Shown here: positions 1 through 8,064 of the stretch, one piece after another
Position numbering within the stretch: position 1 is the first letter of the stretch
How the letters are laid out: each line of letters opens with the position of its first letter
NCBI GenBank assembly: GCA_947652925.1
Contig: CANTEW010000020.1
Span: 1-45,606 of the forward strand
From: an uncultured Lachnospiraceae bacterium
Lineage (GTDB): Bacteria; Bacillota; Clostridia; Lachnospirales; Lachnospiraceae
Reading direction: 5' to 3'
Length of the DNA: 45,606 nt
Notes under the pieces: model-generated
What the model saw: only the letters and a program-made list of their open reading frames with translations
The model's database searches: none
What the model was told of the DNA's origin: nothing
Program-made: the position numbers and the translations under genes

Positions 1-148
1 TTGCATCGGCCTGTTTGATCTTGCTGTTGTCGATCTGGGAATAGTGATCGGCGCTGCCGGCTTCCGAGAGGGACCATGCGCAAGAGCTGATCAGTCCAAT
101 GAGTACAACGGCGGTGACGCCTATCGCGATCTTAAGTTTTTTCTCCAT
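1..148 (-). CDS. YxeA-like small exported protein (partial, C-terminus outside window)
   Basis: The reading frame starts at the ATG ending at 148 and runs off the left edge after 49 codons. The N-terminus is a charged MEKKLKIA stretch followed by a hydrophobic segment and a Cys (SSCAW), so it is a signal peptide or lipoprotein-like anchor. After it comes a DHYSQIDNSKIKQ stretch that resembles the start of YxeA (DUF1093) proteins, which often accompany lantibiotic-immunity ABC operons. A clear AAGGAGTG ribosome site lies about 9 nt upstream and touches the stop of the permease gene at 164, so it is the last visible gene of the leftward operon. The YxeA assignment rests on a short motif and on context. 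Confidence 0.6.
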   Translation of the reverse strand, partial: MEKKLKIAIGVTAVVLIGLISSCAWSLSEAGSADHYSQIDNSKIKQADA

Positions 149-163
149 GTTGTTTGACACTCC

Positions 164-943
164 TTACCAGCCCTTTTTAGTGATCACTTTTTTGGGCTTT
201 TTATTTGTTTTTGTGGATGCGCTCTTTTTCGTGGTCACTACAAAAACCACGGAGACCAGAAGGGCGGCTGATAGACTGGAAGCACAGACCAGCGGATCCC
301 AATGTACAGCTTCATCATAGCTGCGGTATCCAACCAGCCCCATACTTGCGGTCACAGGGTAAAAATTGGCTAATGTCACGTTTCCTGCCGCGAACATCCC
401 GCCATAGCCATAGACAAAGGCCACCACCGCGCCGATCAAATGTCCATTTGGGATACGGGCGGCAATGGCGATGACCGGAAGGACCGCGATATAGAGGAAG
501 AGACAGTTTAATGTGATCTGTGCCGCAGCCCGAATGATCGCTGGCAGGTCGCCGCCGGGAAAACCCAGAAGGAAGGACGCGGCCACAGTGGACACTGTGC
601 TGACGATCCCCAGAAACAGGGAGAGCAGCCCGCAGACGGTCAGCTTGCCGGACAGCAGAACGGGAAACGGCACAGGGACCGTCAGGATGCTCTTCAGCGT
701 ATCGTCCGTCTCCTCCCGGCTGATGCTATATCCGGTGATCAGAGCGATACACATGGGGAAGATCGTTGTGATATTGTTCTTCATGACCTGCTCCACGAAA
801 AAGGGGAAGGTCCAGACGGTCCCGTCCAGGGCAGTGGTGGAGAAAACGGTGAGCAGAACGGAGAGCAGCATCAGGAGGACGCCCGCCCAGATCATATGAT
901 ACCGTTTCAGCTTCCAAACTTCTGTTTTCATCAGTGCCAGCAT
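164..943 (-). CDS. ABC-2 type permease, lantibiotic immunity (LanG/LanE-like)
   Basis: This 259-residue membrane protein has six predicted hydrophobic segments: near 20-40, 55-75, 100-125, 135-160, 165-185 and 225-240. A KTEVWKLKRYH start precedes the first segment, as in the MutG/EpiG/CprC-type permeases that expel lantibiotics from the membrane. The Lys-rich C-terminus is cytosolic. It lies 1 nt after the stop of the second permease and is followed by the YxeA-like gene, so the order is ATPase, permease, permease, YxeA-like. A LanEG-type heterodimer with the neighbouring permease is the natural reading. Substrate specificity cannot be read from the sequence. Confidence 0.85.
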   Translation of the reverse strand: MLALMKTEVWKLKRYHMIWAGVLLMLLSVLLTVFSTTALDGTVWTFPFFVEQVMKNNITTIFPMCIALITGYSISREETDDTLKSILTVPVPFPVLLSGKLTVCGLLSLFLGIVSTVSTVAASFLLGFPGGDLPAIIRAAAQITLNCLFLYIAVLPVIAIAARIPNGHLIGAVVAFVYGYGGMFAAGNVTLANFYPVTASMGLVGYRSYDEAVHWDPLVCASSLSAALLVSVVFVVTTKKSASTKTNKKPKKVITKKGW

Positions 944-944
944 C

Positions 945-1742
945 TCAATCGCCTCCTCTCTTTTTATACAGCCGGTCGATCAGCAAGATGGATAAGATGG
1001 CCATTACGCCCAAGATCAAGGCGGTCTGCATCGTTGTGGGGACCAGGTGCTGCAGTCCGCCCAAGGTACCCCTGACTCCATGCCGGACCATATCCCCTGC
1101 GCACCAGAGGTTTGTGAGGGGGATCGGCATCAGCCAACATACAAGCTTTGGCAGGACTTCAAAACAGCTCTCAGCGGTCAGGCTCAACACACTGTAAAAA
1201 ATGCAGAGCAGGACGGAAAAAATATAGGTCCTGCTGAAAAAGACCACCAGTACCACCAGTGGCAGGGTCCCGGCCGTAACAAAAATCCCCATCTCCGCTG
1301 CCATCCACAGCTTATAGCCAAGTCCTCCTGTTTCAGCGATCAGGCTCCCGCAAACGATGGTGACAACGGCTGTGGACAAGCAGAAGATCAGTCCAAACAG
1401 GAACAGGATCATGATCTTAGCAAGGATCATCTGGGTGCTGGTCACCGGGATGATCCGCAGATTTTTGAAGGTGTCGTTGTCCCGCTCCATGAAGAACAGC
1501 ATGGCGGCGATAACGCCGATCACGCAGGGCAGGAGCAGCTCCACCCCATAGCCCAGGACAAACTGGAAAAAGTCATCAAAGAGCTCAGTTTTCATGTTAT
1601 ATCGGGCCATCATGCGGGGTGTCAGCATCATCAGTGCCAGCGGGGGAGGAAACAGGAACGCAGAGAGGATCACAAAGAGAATGAATCTTTTTCGTTTCAG
1701 TTTCGTCAATTCACAGAAGATCAGTTTAAGCAATCCCCTCAC
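945..1742 (-). CDS. ABC-2 type permease, lantibiotic immunity (LanE-like)
   Basis: This 265-residue protein has about six transmembrane segments. It opens with MRGLLKLIFCELTKLKRKRF, the short amphipathic lead-in (ELxKLKR) typical of lantibiotic-immunity permeases such as MutE/EpiE/CprB. Its start lies inside the 3' end of the ATPase gene (17-bp overlap), and its stop is 1 nt before the next permease start, so translation is coupled. It is the partner permease of the LanFEG-type exporter. Family membership is clear, but which of E or G it corresponds to is not certain. Confidence 0.87.
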   Translation of the reverse strand: MRGLLKLIFCELTKLKRKRFILFVILSAFLFPPPLALMMLTPRMMARYNMKTELFDDFFQFVLGYGVELLLPCVIGVIAAMLFFMERDNDTFKNLRIIPVTSTQMILAKIMILFLFGLIFCLSTAVVTIVCGSLIAETGGLGYKLWMAAEMGIFVTAGTLPLVVLVVFFSRTYIFSVLLCIFYSVLSLTAESCFEVLPKLVCWLMPIPLTNLWCAGDMVRHGVRGTLGGLQHLVPTTMQTALILGVMAILSILLIDRLYKKRGGD

Positions 1743-2649
1743 CTCCAGTCACACGTTTGAAATGATCCTCCAAACTTTCCTCCACGGTCGCGGCTTCCGA
1801 CACCTCCAGCCCTTGCTGCACAAAGGCAGAAACGATCTTCGCCACGGGAATCCTGGTGGGATCCATCCGCAGATCATGGCTGTCCTGTACAGTGAACTGA
1901 TATTCGTGGAAGACACCTTTCAGGATCTCTGCCGCTCGTCCCGTGTCCGAGACTACAAAGTGGATATATTTGCCGCTTTTGGCCTCCAGATCCGCAAGGC
2001 TCTCCTCCTCCAACAGCACACCGTGGTCGATGATACCGATGTCATCCGCCAGCAGCGCCACCTCGGAGAGGATATGGCTGGAGATCAGGATGGTCTTGCC
2101 CCGCTCGTGGCACAGTGCCCGGATAAAAGAGCGTATCTCTGCGATGCCGATGGGGTCCAGGCCGTTGATGGGTTCGTCCAGGATCAGCAGTTCCGGGTCG
2201 TGCATGACCGCCAGGGCAATGGCTAACCTCTGCTTCATGCCCAGGGAATATTGGGAGAAGAGCTTTTTATCCCGGTAGGGCAGGCCCACCAGATCCAGGG
2301 CGCTTCTGATCGCGTCACGATTTTTCAGCCCCCGCAGTGCGGCGAAGATGCGCAGGTTCTCCGTTCCCGTCAGATTGGGATAAAAGCCGGGGGATTCGAT
2401 CAGACTGCCGATGCGGGGCAGGAGCTTCTTTTCATTGCCCAGCAGAGTCTTGCCCCAGATCGCCACTTCCCCAGATGTGGGCTGGGTCAATCCCAGCAGC
2501 ATCTTCATGGTAGTGGTCTTTCCGGCTCCGTTTCTGCCCAGTAGACCATAGATGCGGCCCTTCTGGACATGGATGCTCAGTTCCGCCACGCTCTTCTGTG
2601 CCCCATACTGCTTGGTCAGATGATCTGTTTCAATGACATATTCGTTCAT
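1726..2649 (-). CDS. ABC transporter ATP-binding protein, lantibiotic immunity (LanF/CprA-like)
   Basis: This 307-residue ATPase has Walker A GRNGAGKTT near residue 40, signature YSLGMKQRL near 135, Walker B LLILDEPINGLD near 155 and a switch His in ISSHILSE. It continues into the roughly 90-residue C-terminal extension common to LanF/BcrA-type subunits. The frame stays open to 2778, but the ATG at 2649 is the real start: it has AAAGGAGGTAAC immediately upstream, and the longer form would read through the promoter. Together with the two permeases it should form a LanFEG exporter that removes lantibiotics or similar cationic peptides. The layout with the divergent regulator/kinase pair matches CprABC-CprRK of Clostridioides difficile. 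Confidence 0.92.
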   Translation of the reverse strand: MNEYVIETDHLTKQYGAQKSVAELSIHVQKGRIYGLLGRNGAGKTTTMKMLLGLTQPTSGEVAIWGKTLLGNEKKLLPRIGSLIESPGFYPNLTGTENLRIFAALRGLKNRDAIRSALDLVGLPYRDKKLFSQYSLGMKQRLAIALAVMHDPELLILDEPINGLDPIGIAEIRSFIRALCHERGKTILISSHILSEVALLADDIGIIDHGVLLEEESLADLEAKSGKYIHFVVSDTGRAAEILKGVFHEYQFTVQDSHDLRMDPTRIPVAKIVSAFVQQGLEVSEAATVEESLEDHFKRVTGGEGIA

Positions 2650-2673
2650 AGCAGTTACCTCCTTTGTGGGAGC

Positions 2674-2728
2674 AGTATACAACATCATCCTTGAGCGATC
2701 CTTGAGGAAACCTTGAGATAACCTTGAG
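2674..2728 (-). promoter_or_regulatory. Promoter of the ABC operon with four CCTTGAG direct repeats
   Basis: Four perfect CCTTGAG heptamers start at 2689, 2700, 2711 and 2722, exactly 11 bp apart. Read leftward, a TATACT -10 box sits at 2674-2679, and the repeats occupy its -35 region and beyond. No good -35 hexamer is visible. Direct repeats one helical turn apart upstream of a -10 are the usual sites of PhoB/OmpR-family activators such as NisR or SpaR. The regulator encoded just to the right is the obvious candidate to bind here. The binding role is inference; the repeats are seen directly. Confidence 0.75.
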
Positions 2729-2743
2729 ATTTCACTGACGGCA

Positions 2744-2790
2744 TATACAATTTGAGGGTTCTGCGTTATAATAGGCATAGACAGGAGGTA
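2744..2790 (+). promoter_or_regulatory. Promoter and RBS of the response regulator gene
   Basis: A consensus TATAAT lies at 2767-2772 and a weak -35 (TATACA) at 2744-2749 with a 17-bp spacer. The ribosome site AGGAGGT at 2783-2789 precedes the ATG at 2796. The CCTTGAG repeats end about 15 bp upstream of the -35, so the same regulator could also act on its own promoter. Confidence 0.6.
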
Positions 2791-2795
2791 CTCCT

Positions 2796-3491
2796 ATGTT
2801 AGATAAAGAGATCCTTGTCGTGGACGATGAAAAGGATCTGCGGACGATGATCCGTTCTATTTTTGATAACGCCGGATACACGCAGGTTTGGACGGTGGCT
2901 TCCGGAGAGGAGGCACTGGCGTTGATCGCGAAAAAAACACCTGGCATCATCATTTTGGATGTGATGATGCCGGGTATGGATGGTTTTGGACTGCTCCAGG
3001 AGATCCGGGCCGTCAGCAAAGTCCCCGTTCTCATGCTCACGGCCAAGGGAGAGGCTGAGGACCGCTTTGCCGGGTTCGAACTGGGGGCGGACGATTACCT
3101 TGTGAAGCCCTTTCTGCCGAAGGAATTGCTGCTGCGGGTCCAGGCGATCTTGAAACGGGCCTATCCTGAAAAAGACCGGATCGTTAAGCTGGATGCGGTA
3201 CTGGTAGATCTGGACCGGGCGGAGGTCCTCAAAGAGGGACAACGGATACCCCTGACCGCGAAGGAGTACAGCATCTTTGAAAAGCTGGCGGAGAATGCGG
3301 GCCGGATCGTGACCATCGGCATCCTCTGCCAAACGCTGTGCGGGGAGATCTGGCAGGGGTATGAAACGACCCTGATGACCCATATCCGGCATTTGCGGGA
3401 GAAGATCGAAGAAAACCCATCAAAGCCCGTGTCACTCCTGACGGTAAAGGGCCTGGGATATAAGCTGAGGGTGAAGGAGCCAGAGAAATGA
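2796..3491 (+). CDS. OmpR/PhoB-family response regulator (CprR/NisR-like)
   Basis: This 231-residue regulator has a receiver domain (1-120) with acidic pocket VDDEKD, phospho-acceptor Asp in IILDVMMPGMDGF near residue 53, Thr in LTAKG and Lys in LVKPF. A winged-helix DNA-binding domain (about 130-228) contains the LTAKEYSIFEKLAENAGRIV and TLMTHIRHLREKIE elements. It overlaps the downstream kinase gene by 4 bp (ATGA). Divergent orientation to a LanFEG exporter makes it the likely activator of that exporter through the 11-bp repeats between them. Confidence 0.93.
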   Translation: MLDKEILVVDDEKDLRTMIRSIFDNAGYTQVWTVASGEEALALIAKKTPGIIILDVMMPGMDGFGLLQEIRAVSKVPVLMLTAKGEAEDRFAGFELGADDYLVKPFLPKELLLRVQAILKRAYPEKDRIVKLDAVLVDLDRAEVLKEGQRIPLTAKEYSIFEKLAENAGRIVTIGILCQTLCGEIWQGYETTLMTHIRHLREKIEENPSKPVSLLTVKGLGYKLRVKEPEK

Positions 3492-4858
3492 AACCTGTGG
3501 AACGCTTCTTTCGGAAATATTTTTTATCCATGGTGGGCATCATCGGACTGTTCCTGCTGCTCAATGCCGTCCTGTTTTTCTCTGTGCTGATCTGGAGCTG
3601 GCAGACCTCGGAGACGACGGACCTCCCCATGAGCGAGATCTGTGACAGTATCACTCTGGATAGGACAGGGCAGCTGGCAGCAGATGCGGGGCTGGCCAGT
3701 CTGCTGGAAGAAGGTCACGCCTGGGCTATGGTCCTGGATGATACAGGAACGGTCATTTTTCAGAGCGGACTGCCGGAGGAGTTGCCCCGGCAGTACACGA
3801 CAGTGGATGTGGCAAGATTCAGCCGGTGGTACTTGGAGGATCATCCGGTCTACGTACAGGATCATCCCCAGGGACTTTTGGTCGTGGGCGGTGAAAAAGG
3901 GAGTCGGGCCAAGTATTGTTTTTCTGTCAATGAAAGCTATGTAAAGAAGCTGCTTGTCGGGCTGATCGCTGTCTTTCTGACAAATATCATCGTGGTGGTC
4001 CTGCTGATCTGGAAGGACACCCGGCACATTGAAAAGGCTGTCACGCCTATTTTGCGGGGGATCGAAACGGTTTCCTCCGGCAAGCCGGTCAGTCTCCCGG
4101 AGAAGGGGGAATTGGCGGAGATCAACCGCCAGCTCAACAAGGCGGGGGCGTTTATTGCAAAAAAGGACAGTGCACGCGCCGATTGGATCAGCGGTGTCTC
4201 CCATGATGTACGGACGCCTCTGTCTGTGATCTTGGGCTTTGCCAGCCAGTTGGAGGATGACCAAACACTTCCGGCCTCTGTTCGGGAGCAGGCGGCCCAT
4301 ATCCGCAGACAGGGGGAGAAGCTGCGGATCCTCATTTCCGATCTGAACCTCACATCAAGGCTGGAGTATTCCATGCAGCCCATTCGGATGGAGAAGGCCT
4401 ATTTGGTGGAGCTGGCGCGGCAGACTGTCTGTGAGTTTCTGGACAGTGGTTTGGAGGAACGGTATACGATCGGATTTTGCGCCGATCAGAAAAGCGAGTC
4501 GGCATATATCATGGGCGACGAGGCTCTGCTGAAACGTGCGCTGGGCAATCTGATCCAGAACAGCATCGTCCATAACCCCCAGGGCTGCCGGATCGCGATC
4601 TCGGTCCGATGTGGGGAGTCTGGTATCATGATCCAGGTTGCGGACGACGGTGCGGGGGTATCTGCCAAGAAACTGAAGGAGCTGACCGCAGACAACCGCC
4701 ATCTGGAGAACACAGATGAAAAACTGGACTTGCGGCATGGCTTGGGCGTTCTTCTGGTCCGGCAGATCGTGGGAGTCCACAAAGGGACCATAGCCATAGA
4801 AAGCGAGCCGCAGAAAGGGTTCAAAACAGTTCTGACATTTCCAGCATCCATTTTTTGA
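3488..4858 (+). CDS. Sensor histidine kinase of the peptide-resistance locus (CprK/SpaK-like)
   Basis: This 456-residue membrane kinase has a transmembrane segment at about 14-38, an extracytoplasmic sensor region of about 110 residues and a second segment at about 153-176. A short linker leads to the HisKA box ISGVSHDVRTPLS near residue 237, and then the ATPase domain with N box (LGNLIQNSIVHNP), G1 (DDGAGV) and G2 (HGLGVLLVRQIV). The ectodomain is acidic, as in kinases that sense cationic peptides. It is translationally coupled to the regulator gene. It probably detects a lantibiotic or host peptide and switches on the divergent exporter; the ligand is unknown. Confidence 0.9.
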   Translation: MKPVERFFRKYFLSMVGIIGLFLLLNAVLFFSVLIWSWQTSETTDLPMSEICDSITLDRTGQLAADAGLASLLEEGHAWAMVLDDTGTVIFQSGLPEELPRQYTTVDVARFSRWYLEDHPVYVQDHPQGLLVVGGEKGSRAKYCFSVNESYVKKLLVGLIAVFLTNIIVVVLLIWKDTRHIEKAVTPILRGIETVSSGKPVSLPEKGELAEINRQLNKAGAFIAKKDSARADWISGVSHDVRTPLSVILGFASQLEDDQTLPASVREQAAHIRRQGEKLRILISDLNLTSRLEYSMQPIRMEKAYLVELARQTVCEFLDSGLEERYTIGFCADQKSESAYIMGDEALLKRALGNLIQNSIVHNPQGCRIAISVRCGESGIMIQVADDGAGVSAKKLKELTADNRHLENTDEKLDLRHGLGVLLVRQIVGVHKGTIAIESEPQKGFKTVLTFPASIF

Positions 4859-4876
4859 GAGAAGGACTGACTGGCA

Positions 4877-5115
4877 ATGGAAAACAGGATACTCTATGTG
4901 ACCAAAAAAGAGGCCGGAGCAGTCAAAGCGGCTGCCATACAAGATGAAGATACCTCTTTTGCTCCAGTGTGAGAGGATCCGGCTCTGGTGCTATCTATTA
5001 TCACGATCACGAGTTTGGATACGGCGGGGACCCAGAGGGGCATGTGACCCATCTGGCGGGATCCATTACAGCATTTATCGAGCCTATGATCGAGGACGAG
5101 AGGGATGATCCGAGG
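4877..5115 (+). pseudogene. Broken small gene, possible SMI1/KNR4 (SUKH)-type remnant
   Basis: An ATG at 4877 opens a 31-codon frame (MENRILYVTKKEAGAVK...) that stops at 4972. In another frame the DNA reads RGSGSGAIYYHDHE and then a GHVTHLAGSITAFIEPMIEDE segment, which resembles the C-terminal part of SUKH immunity proteins (aromatic/WDHE-type motif, then a surface loop and a FxEFI helix). This fits a gene that lost its middle and its frame. The match is by eye and short, so the family is tentative. Confidence 0.35.
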
Positions 5116-5466
5116 ATGAAGACTAAGAGTGAGCGGTCCAGATACATAGCCGGATCAGCGGCGCTCCTCCTGGTGATCTGTCTCTTTCGGAGCTGCAGTG
5201 ATGCTCTGTTTATCGCAAGCCGGGAGGTCTATCTTTCACCCCAGGGGACAAACACCATCATCATTGAGTATGATCATGTGTGCCGCCCGTATGTCTATCA
5301 AAAAGCATGGTACGGGAAGCGGGAGATCTGGACTTACCCCGGCAGCGGCTTTATGGAGACCGTATCTTTTGATGTGGAATGGCTTTCAGAAGATCAGTTC
5401 CGGATGACCTACGATGATAAAAATGACAGATTTGACGAGGTATATATCATCACGATACCGGAATGA
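5116..5466 (+). CDS. Hypothetical membrane-anchored protein
   Basis: This frame of 116 residues starts at ATG 5116. A basic MKTKSERSRY start leads to one hydrophobic segment (AGSAALLLVICLF, about 11-25) with a Cys soon after. An exported domain rich in Tyr, Trp and Asp follows, including PQGTNTIIIEYDH, GSGFMETVSFDVEWLS and a C-terminal DEVYIITI. The pattern suggests a small beta-rich extracytoplasmic domain of the DUF5412 kind, but I do not recognise it firmly. Only a close GAGG and a more distant GAGAGGG precede the start. It follows the broken SUKH-like stretch and may itself belong to an immunity-type cassette. Confidence 0.55.
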   Translation: MKTKSERSRYIAGSAALLLVICLFRSCSDALFIASREVYLSPQGTNTIIIEYDHVCRPYVYQKAWYGKREIWTYPGSGFMETVSFDVEWLSEDQFRMTYDDKNDRFDEVYIITIPE

Positions 5467-5485
5467 ACAAAGGGAGGAAATACAG

Positions 5486-5566
5486 ATGGAGCAGAAGATC
5501 TTTGGATTTATGAAAGAAAACGGCATCGCTGTCTTTGCAGCCGCGGATTGTATCAAATATTTGTAA
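5486..5566 (+). CDS. Very short reading frame with good RBS (26 codons)
   Basis: ATG 5486 follows a GGGAGG site and encodes MEQKIFGFMKENGIAVFAAA and six more residues before TAA at 5566. It has an amphipathic, partly hydrophobic character. It may be a genuine small peptide or the 5' end of a gene cut short by the repeat that begins directly after its stop. Confidence 0.3.
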   Translation: MEQKIFGFMKENGIAVFAAADCIKYL

Positions 5567-5645
5567 AATTTAATGACGCAATGGTGTGGGTCAGGCAAAG
5601 CAATACTCTGATCTCTGGCCGGATGGAGTACTGGGTCTGGCACAT
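5567..5645 (+). repeat. Copy of a dispersed ~70-bp repeat (TACTCCATC family)
   Basis: The stretch from AATTTAATGACGCAATGG to GGATGGAGTACTGG matches, with drift, the reverse complement of 13503-13570 and of 26558-26617. It also matches one arm at 13605-13660 on the plus strand. Shared landmarks are GCAATGG or GCACTGG, then CAGRCARAGYCAAACT-like text, then TCTGRC and GGATGGAGTAC. No terminal repeats or gene are evident here. Confidence 0.5.
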
Positions 5646-5678
5646 ATATCAGATCCCGTTTGGAAGGAAGGCGGCAGT

Positions 5679-6374
5679 ATGAGCAAATTATTCTTATTGG
5701 AAGATGATCTGAGCCTGATCAATGGGCTTTCCTTTGCCTTTCAAAAGGCAGGCTATGACCTGGACATCGCCCGCACGCTCCAGGAGGCCGAAACCCTCTG
5801 GCAAGAGGGAAAATATGATCTGTTGGTCTTGGATGTCTCGCTCCCGGATGGCTCGGGCTTTGCGTTCTGTGAAAAGATCCGGCAAATATCACAGGTACCC
5901 ATCATTTTTCTGACCGCCTCGGACGCGGAGACCAGTATTATCATGGGACTGGACATAGGCGGTGATGACTACATTACAAAACCCTTCAAGCTGGCGGTCC
6001 TCATGTCCAGGATCAACGCTCTGCTCCGCAGGAGCAAGCATTTTCGGCAGGCACCTGGAGAGTTGTGTTCCAATGGGCTCACCCTTCAACTGCTGGAGGG
6101 CCGGGCCTACAAGAACGGCATACCGATAGATCTGACCGCAGCAGAGTACAAGCTCCTGCGGCTTTTTATGGAACACCCGGACATCATCCTCTCCGCAGAA
6201 CAGATCATGGGCAAGCTGTGGGACTGTGACGGAAACTTTGTGGATGGGAACACGCTGGCAGTTTATATCCGCCGTTTGCGGACAAAGATCGAGGATGATC
6301 CTACCAGGCCGACACGGATCGTCACCGTCCGCCGCATGGGATATAAATGGAACGCGGGAGGCGGGGCGGAATGA
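5679..6374 (+). CDS. OmpR/PhoB-family response regulator
   Basis: This 231-residue regulator has acidic residues EDD at 7-9, phospho-acceptor Asp in LLVLDVSLPDGSGF near residue 51, Thr in FLTASD and Lys in YITKPF. A winged-helix domain follows from about residue 130 (DLTAAEYKLLRLFMEHPD). The open frame extends upstream to 5586, but AAGGAAGG sits 7-8 nt before ATG 5679 and the receiver domain begins right there. It overlaps the next kinase gene by 4 bp. With kinase and ABC genes downstream it forms a Bce-like sensing and detoxification module. Confidence 0.92.
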   Translation: MSKLFLLEDDLSLINGLSFAFQKAGYDLDIARTLQEAETLWQEGKYDLLVLDVSLPDGSGFAFCEKIRQISQVPIIFLTASDAETSIIMGLDIGGDDYITKPFKLAVLMSRINALLRRSKHFRQAPGELCSNGLTLQLLEGRAYKNGIPIDLTAAEYKLLRLFMEHPDIILSAEQIMGKLWDCDGNFVDGNTLAVYIRRLRTKIEDDPTRPTRIVTVRRMGYKWNAGGGAE

Positions 6375-7303
6375 ATCTACTTGTGCTGCTGCTCTTCTGC
6401 GCTCTGTGCGGCATGGCGGTCGCCCTGGGGATCGCTGTCCGTCGCCTGCGGCTGCAGGAGCGGCGGATGGAGGATGCAGCTCAGCAGATCGCGGACTATA
6501 TTCTGGACCGGAGGAAGGGCGGTATTGAATGTAACGAGGAAGGGGCGATGTCCCACCTGTTCCATGAGGTCAATTCCCTGGTGACGATCGCGGACGCCCA
6601 TGCCGACAGTGAGCGTCGGGCAAAAGAATTTCTGCGGGACACGATCTCTGACATCTCCCATCAGCTCAAAACACCCATCGCTGCGCTGGATATCTACAAT
6701 GGCATCCTCCAGCAGGAGGCGGCGGACACCGATACAGTCCGGGAGTTTGCAGACCTCTCCGAGCAGGAACTTGACAGGATCGAGTCCATGGTGCAGAGCC
6801 TGTTGAAAATGGCCCGGCTGGATGCGGGTGCTATCATCTTGGAGCAGTCGCCGGAGAACATCTCGGGATTGCTGGAACATATCATAGGGCGGTATTCCTT
6901 TCGGGCCGAACAGGAGGGAAAAGAGCTTGTCCTGGAAGGGGATGGACAGAGCATCCTTCTTTGCGACAGGATATGGCTGTCGGAGGCTGTCGGGAATCTT
7001 ATCAAGAATGCCCTGGACCACACAGCACGGGGGGACCGTATCCGGGTCCAATGGCAGCATTCCCCCTGTCTGACGCAGATCATAGTAGAGGACAGCGGCA
7101 GTGGTATCCATCCAGAGGATCTGTACCATATCTTCAAGCGTTTTTACCGCAGCCGCTTTTCCAAGGATACCCAGGGTGTGGGTCTCGGTCTACCGTTGGC
7201 TAAGTCGATCGTAGAGGCCCACCAGGGCAGCATTGAGGTCCACAGCGAGCTGGGATATGGGACTGTTTTCACGATCGATCTCCCGACTATGACAAAATTG
7301 TAA
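6371..7303 (+). CDS. Sensor histidine kinase, short sensor region
   Basis: The protein has 310 residues from the ATG that overlaps the regulator stop (ATGA). A single N-terminal transmembrane segment (LLVLLLFCALCGMAVALG) is followed by a coiled linker of about 70 residues. The HisKA box TISDISHQLKTPIAALD lies near residue 95, followed by an ATPase domain with N box (AVGNLIKNALDHT), G1 (DSGSGI), F box (FKRFYRS) and G2 (GVGLGLPLAKSIV). There is no sizeable extracytoplasmic domain, so the stimulus probably comes through the membrane or the partner ABC transporter, as in Bce-type systems. The transporter genes follow 71 bp later. Confidence 0.9.
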   Translation: MNLLVLLLFCALCGMAVALGIAVRRLRLQERRMEDAAQQIADYILDRRKGGIECNEEGAMSHLFHEVNSLVTIADAHADSERRAKEFLRDTISDISHQLKTPIAALDIYNGILQQEAADTDTVREFADLSEQELDRIESMVQSLLKMARLDAGAIILEQSPENISGLLEHIIGRYSFRAEQEGKELVLEGDGQSILLCDRIWLSEAVGNLIKNALDHTARGDRIRVQWQHSPCLTQIIVEDSGSGIHPEDLYHIFKRFYRSRFSKDTQGVGLGLPLAKSIVEAHQGSIEVHSELGYGTVFTIDLPTMTKL

Positions 7304-7370
7304 TCTGCGATTTATCTGACAGTAAGGTTTGCGTGGTATGATGCCAATACAGTCCAAGAAAAGAAAGGAG
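7303..7370 (+). promoter_or_regulatory. Promoter for the FtsX-type ABC operon
   Basis: An extended -10 (TG then TATGAT at 7337-7342) is followed by the ribosome site AGAAAGGAG at 7362-7370. Upstream, ATCTG occurs at 7303-7307 and 7314-7318, an 11-bp spacing compatible with an OmpR-family site in place of a good -35. Two half-sites are thin evidence. Confidence 0.4.
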
Positions 7371-7374
7371 CATC

Positions 7375-8064
7375 ATGATCATGAACTTGTTGCGAGTAGC
7401 ACATATCTGCAAAACTTATGGTGATAGCGAAGCGGCGGTACACGCCCTGAAAGATGTCAGTTTTTCCGTTCCAAAAGGGGAATTTGTCGCTATCGTTGGC
7501 GAATCCGGCTCTGGCAAGAGTACGTTGCTGAATATGATCGGCGCGCTGGATACCCCCACTTCCGGGAGGGTCTATATCAACGAAAAGGACACCTTCGCTA
7601 TGAAAGAAAAGGAACTCACCGTCTTCCGCCGCCGGAATATCGGCTTTATCTTCCAGGCGTTCAACCTGATCCCGGAGCTGTCCGTGGAGCAGAACATGAT
7701 CTTTCCCCTTCTGCTGGACCGTCAGCGGCCCAACAAGAGGTATCTGGATGATCTGTTGACCGTCCTGGGCTTGGAAGAGCGGCGGGATCATCTGCCCAGC
7801 CAGCTCTCCGGCGGCCAGCAGCAGCGGGTAGCCATTGGGCGGGCGCTGATCACACGGCCCTCTCTGGTCCTGGCCGACGAACCCACGGGAAATCTGGACT
7901 CCAAAAACAGCAGCGAGGTCCTGGCCCTGTTGAAAAAGACCGCCCGGCAGTATGAACAGACGGTCATTATGATCACCCACAACCCGGCTATCGCGCACAC
8001 GGCAGACAGGGTCTTCCAGGTATCCGATGGCGTACTGACTGATCTTGGGGGGTGCCGGGCATGA
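7375..8064 (+). CDS. ABC transporter ATP-binding protein (MacB/BceA-like)
   Basis: This 229-residue ATPase has Walker A GESGSGKST near residue 41, Q-loop in FIFQAFNLIPELS, signature LSGGQQQR near 142, Walker [13 protein letters not shown] and switch His in MITHNP. This motif set defines the LolD/MacB/BceA group that works with FtsX permeases. Two starts are possible: ATG 7375 is 4 nt from the SD and ATG 7381 is 10 nt from it. The permease start overlaps its stop by 4 bp. It presumably powers peptide or antibiotic removal controlled by the upstream regulator and kinase. Confidence 0.93.
   Translation: MIMNLLRVAHICKTYGDSEAAVHALKDVSFSVPKGEFVAIVGESGSGKSTLLNMIGALDTPTSGRVYINEKDTFAMKEKELTVFRRRNIGFIFQAFNLIPELSVEQNMIFPLLLDRQRPNKRYLDDLLTVLGLEERRDHLPSQLSGGQQQRVAIGRALITRPSLVLADEPTGNLDSKNSSEVLALLKKTARQYEQTVIMITHNPAIAHTADRVFQVSDGVLTDLGGCRA

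Noticed and set aside
1047-1760. Long rightward open frame of 237 codons opposite the LanE-like permease
   Set aside because: It is antisense to a clear membrane-protein gene, rich in His/Gln from reversed Leu codons and has no RBS.
2650-2778. Extended N-terminus of the LanF-like ATPase
   Set aside because: It would translate the divergent promoter and the CCTTGAG repeats. The ATG at 2649 has a perfect RBS.
3524-4300. Leftward 258-codon frame inside the first kinase gene
   Set aside because: It is a mirror of the GC-biased third positions of the kinase. No start signal or family is evident.
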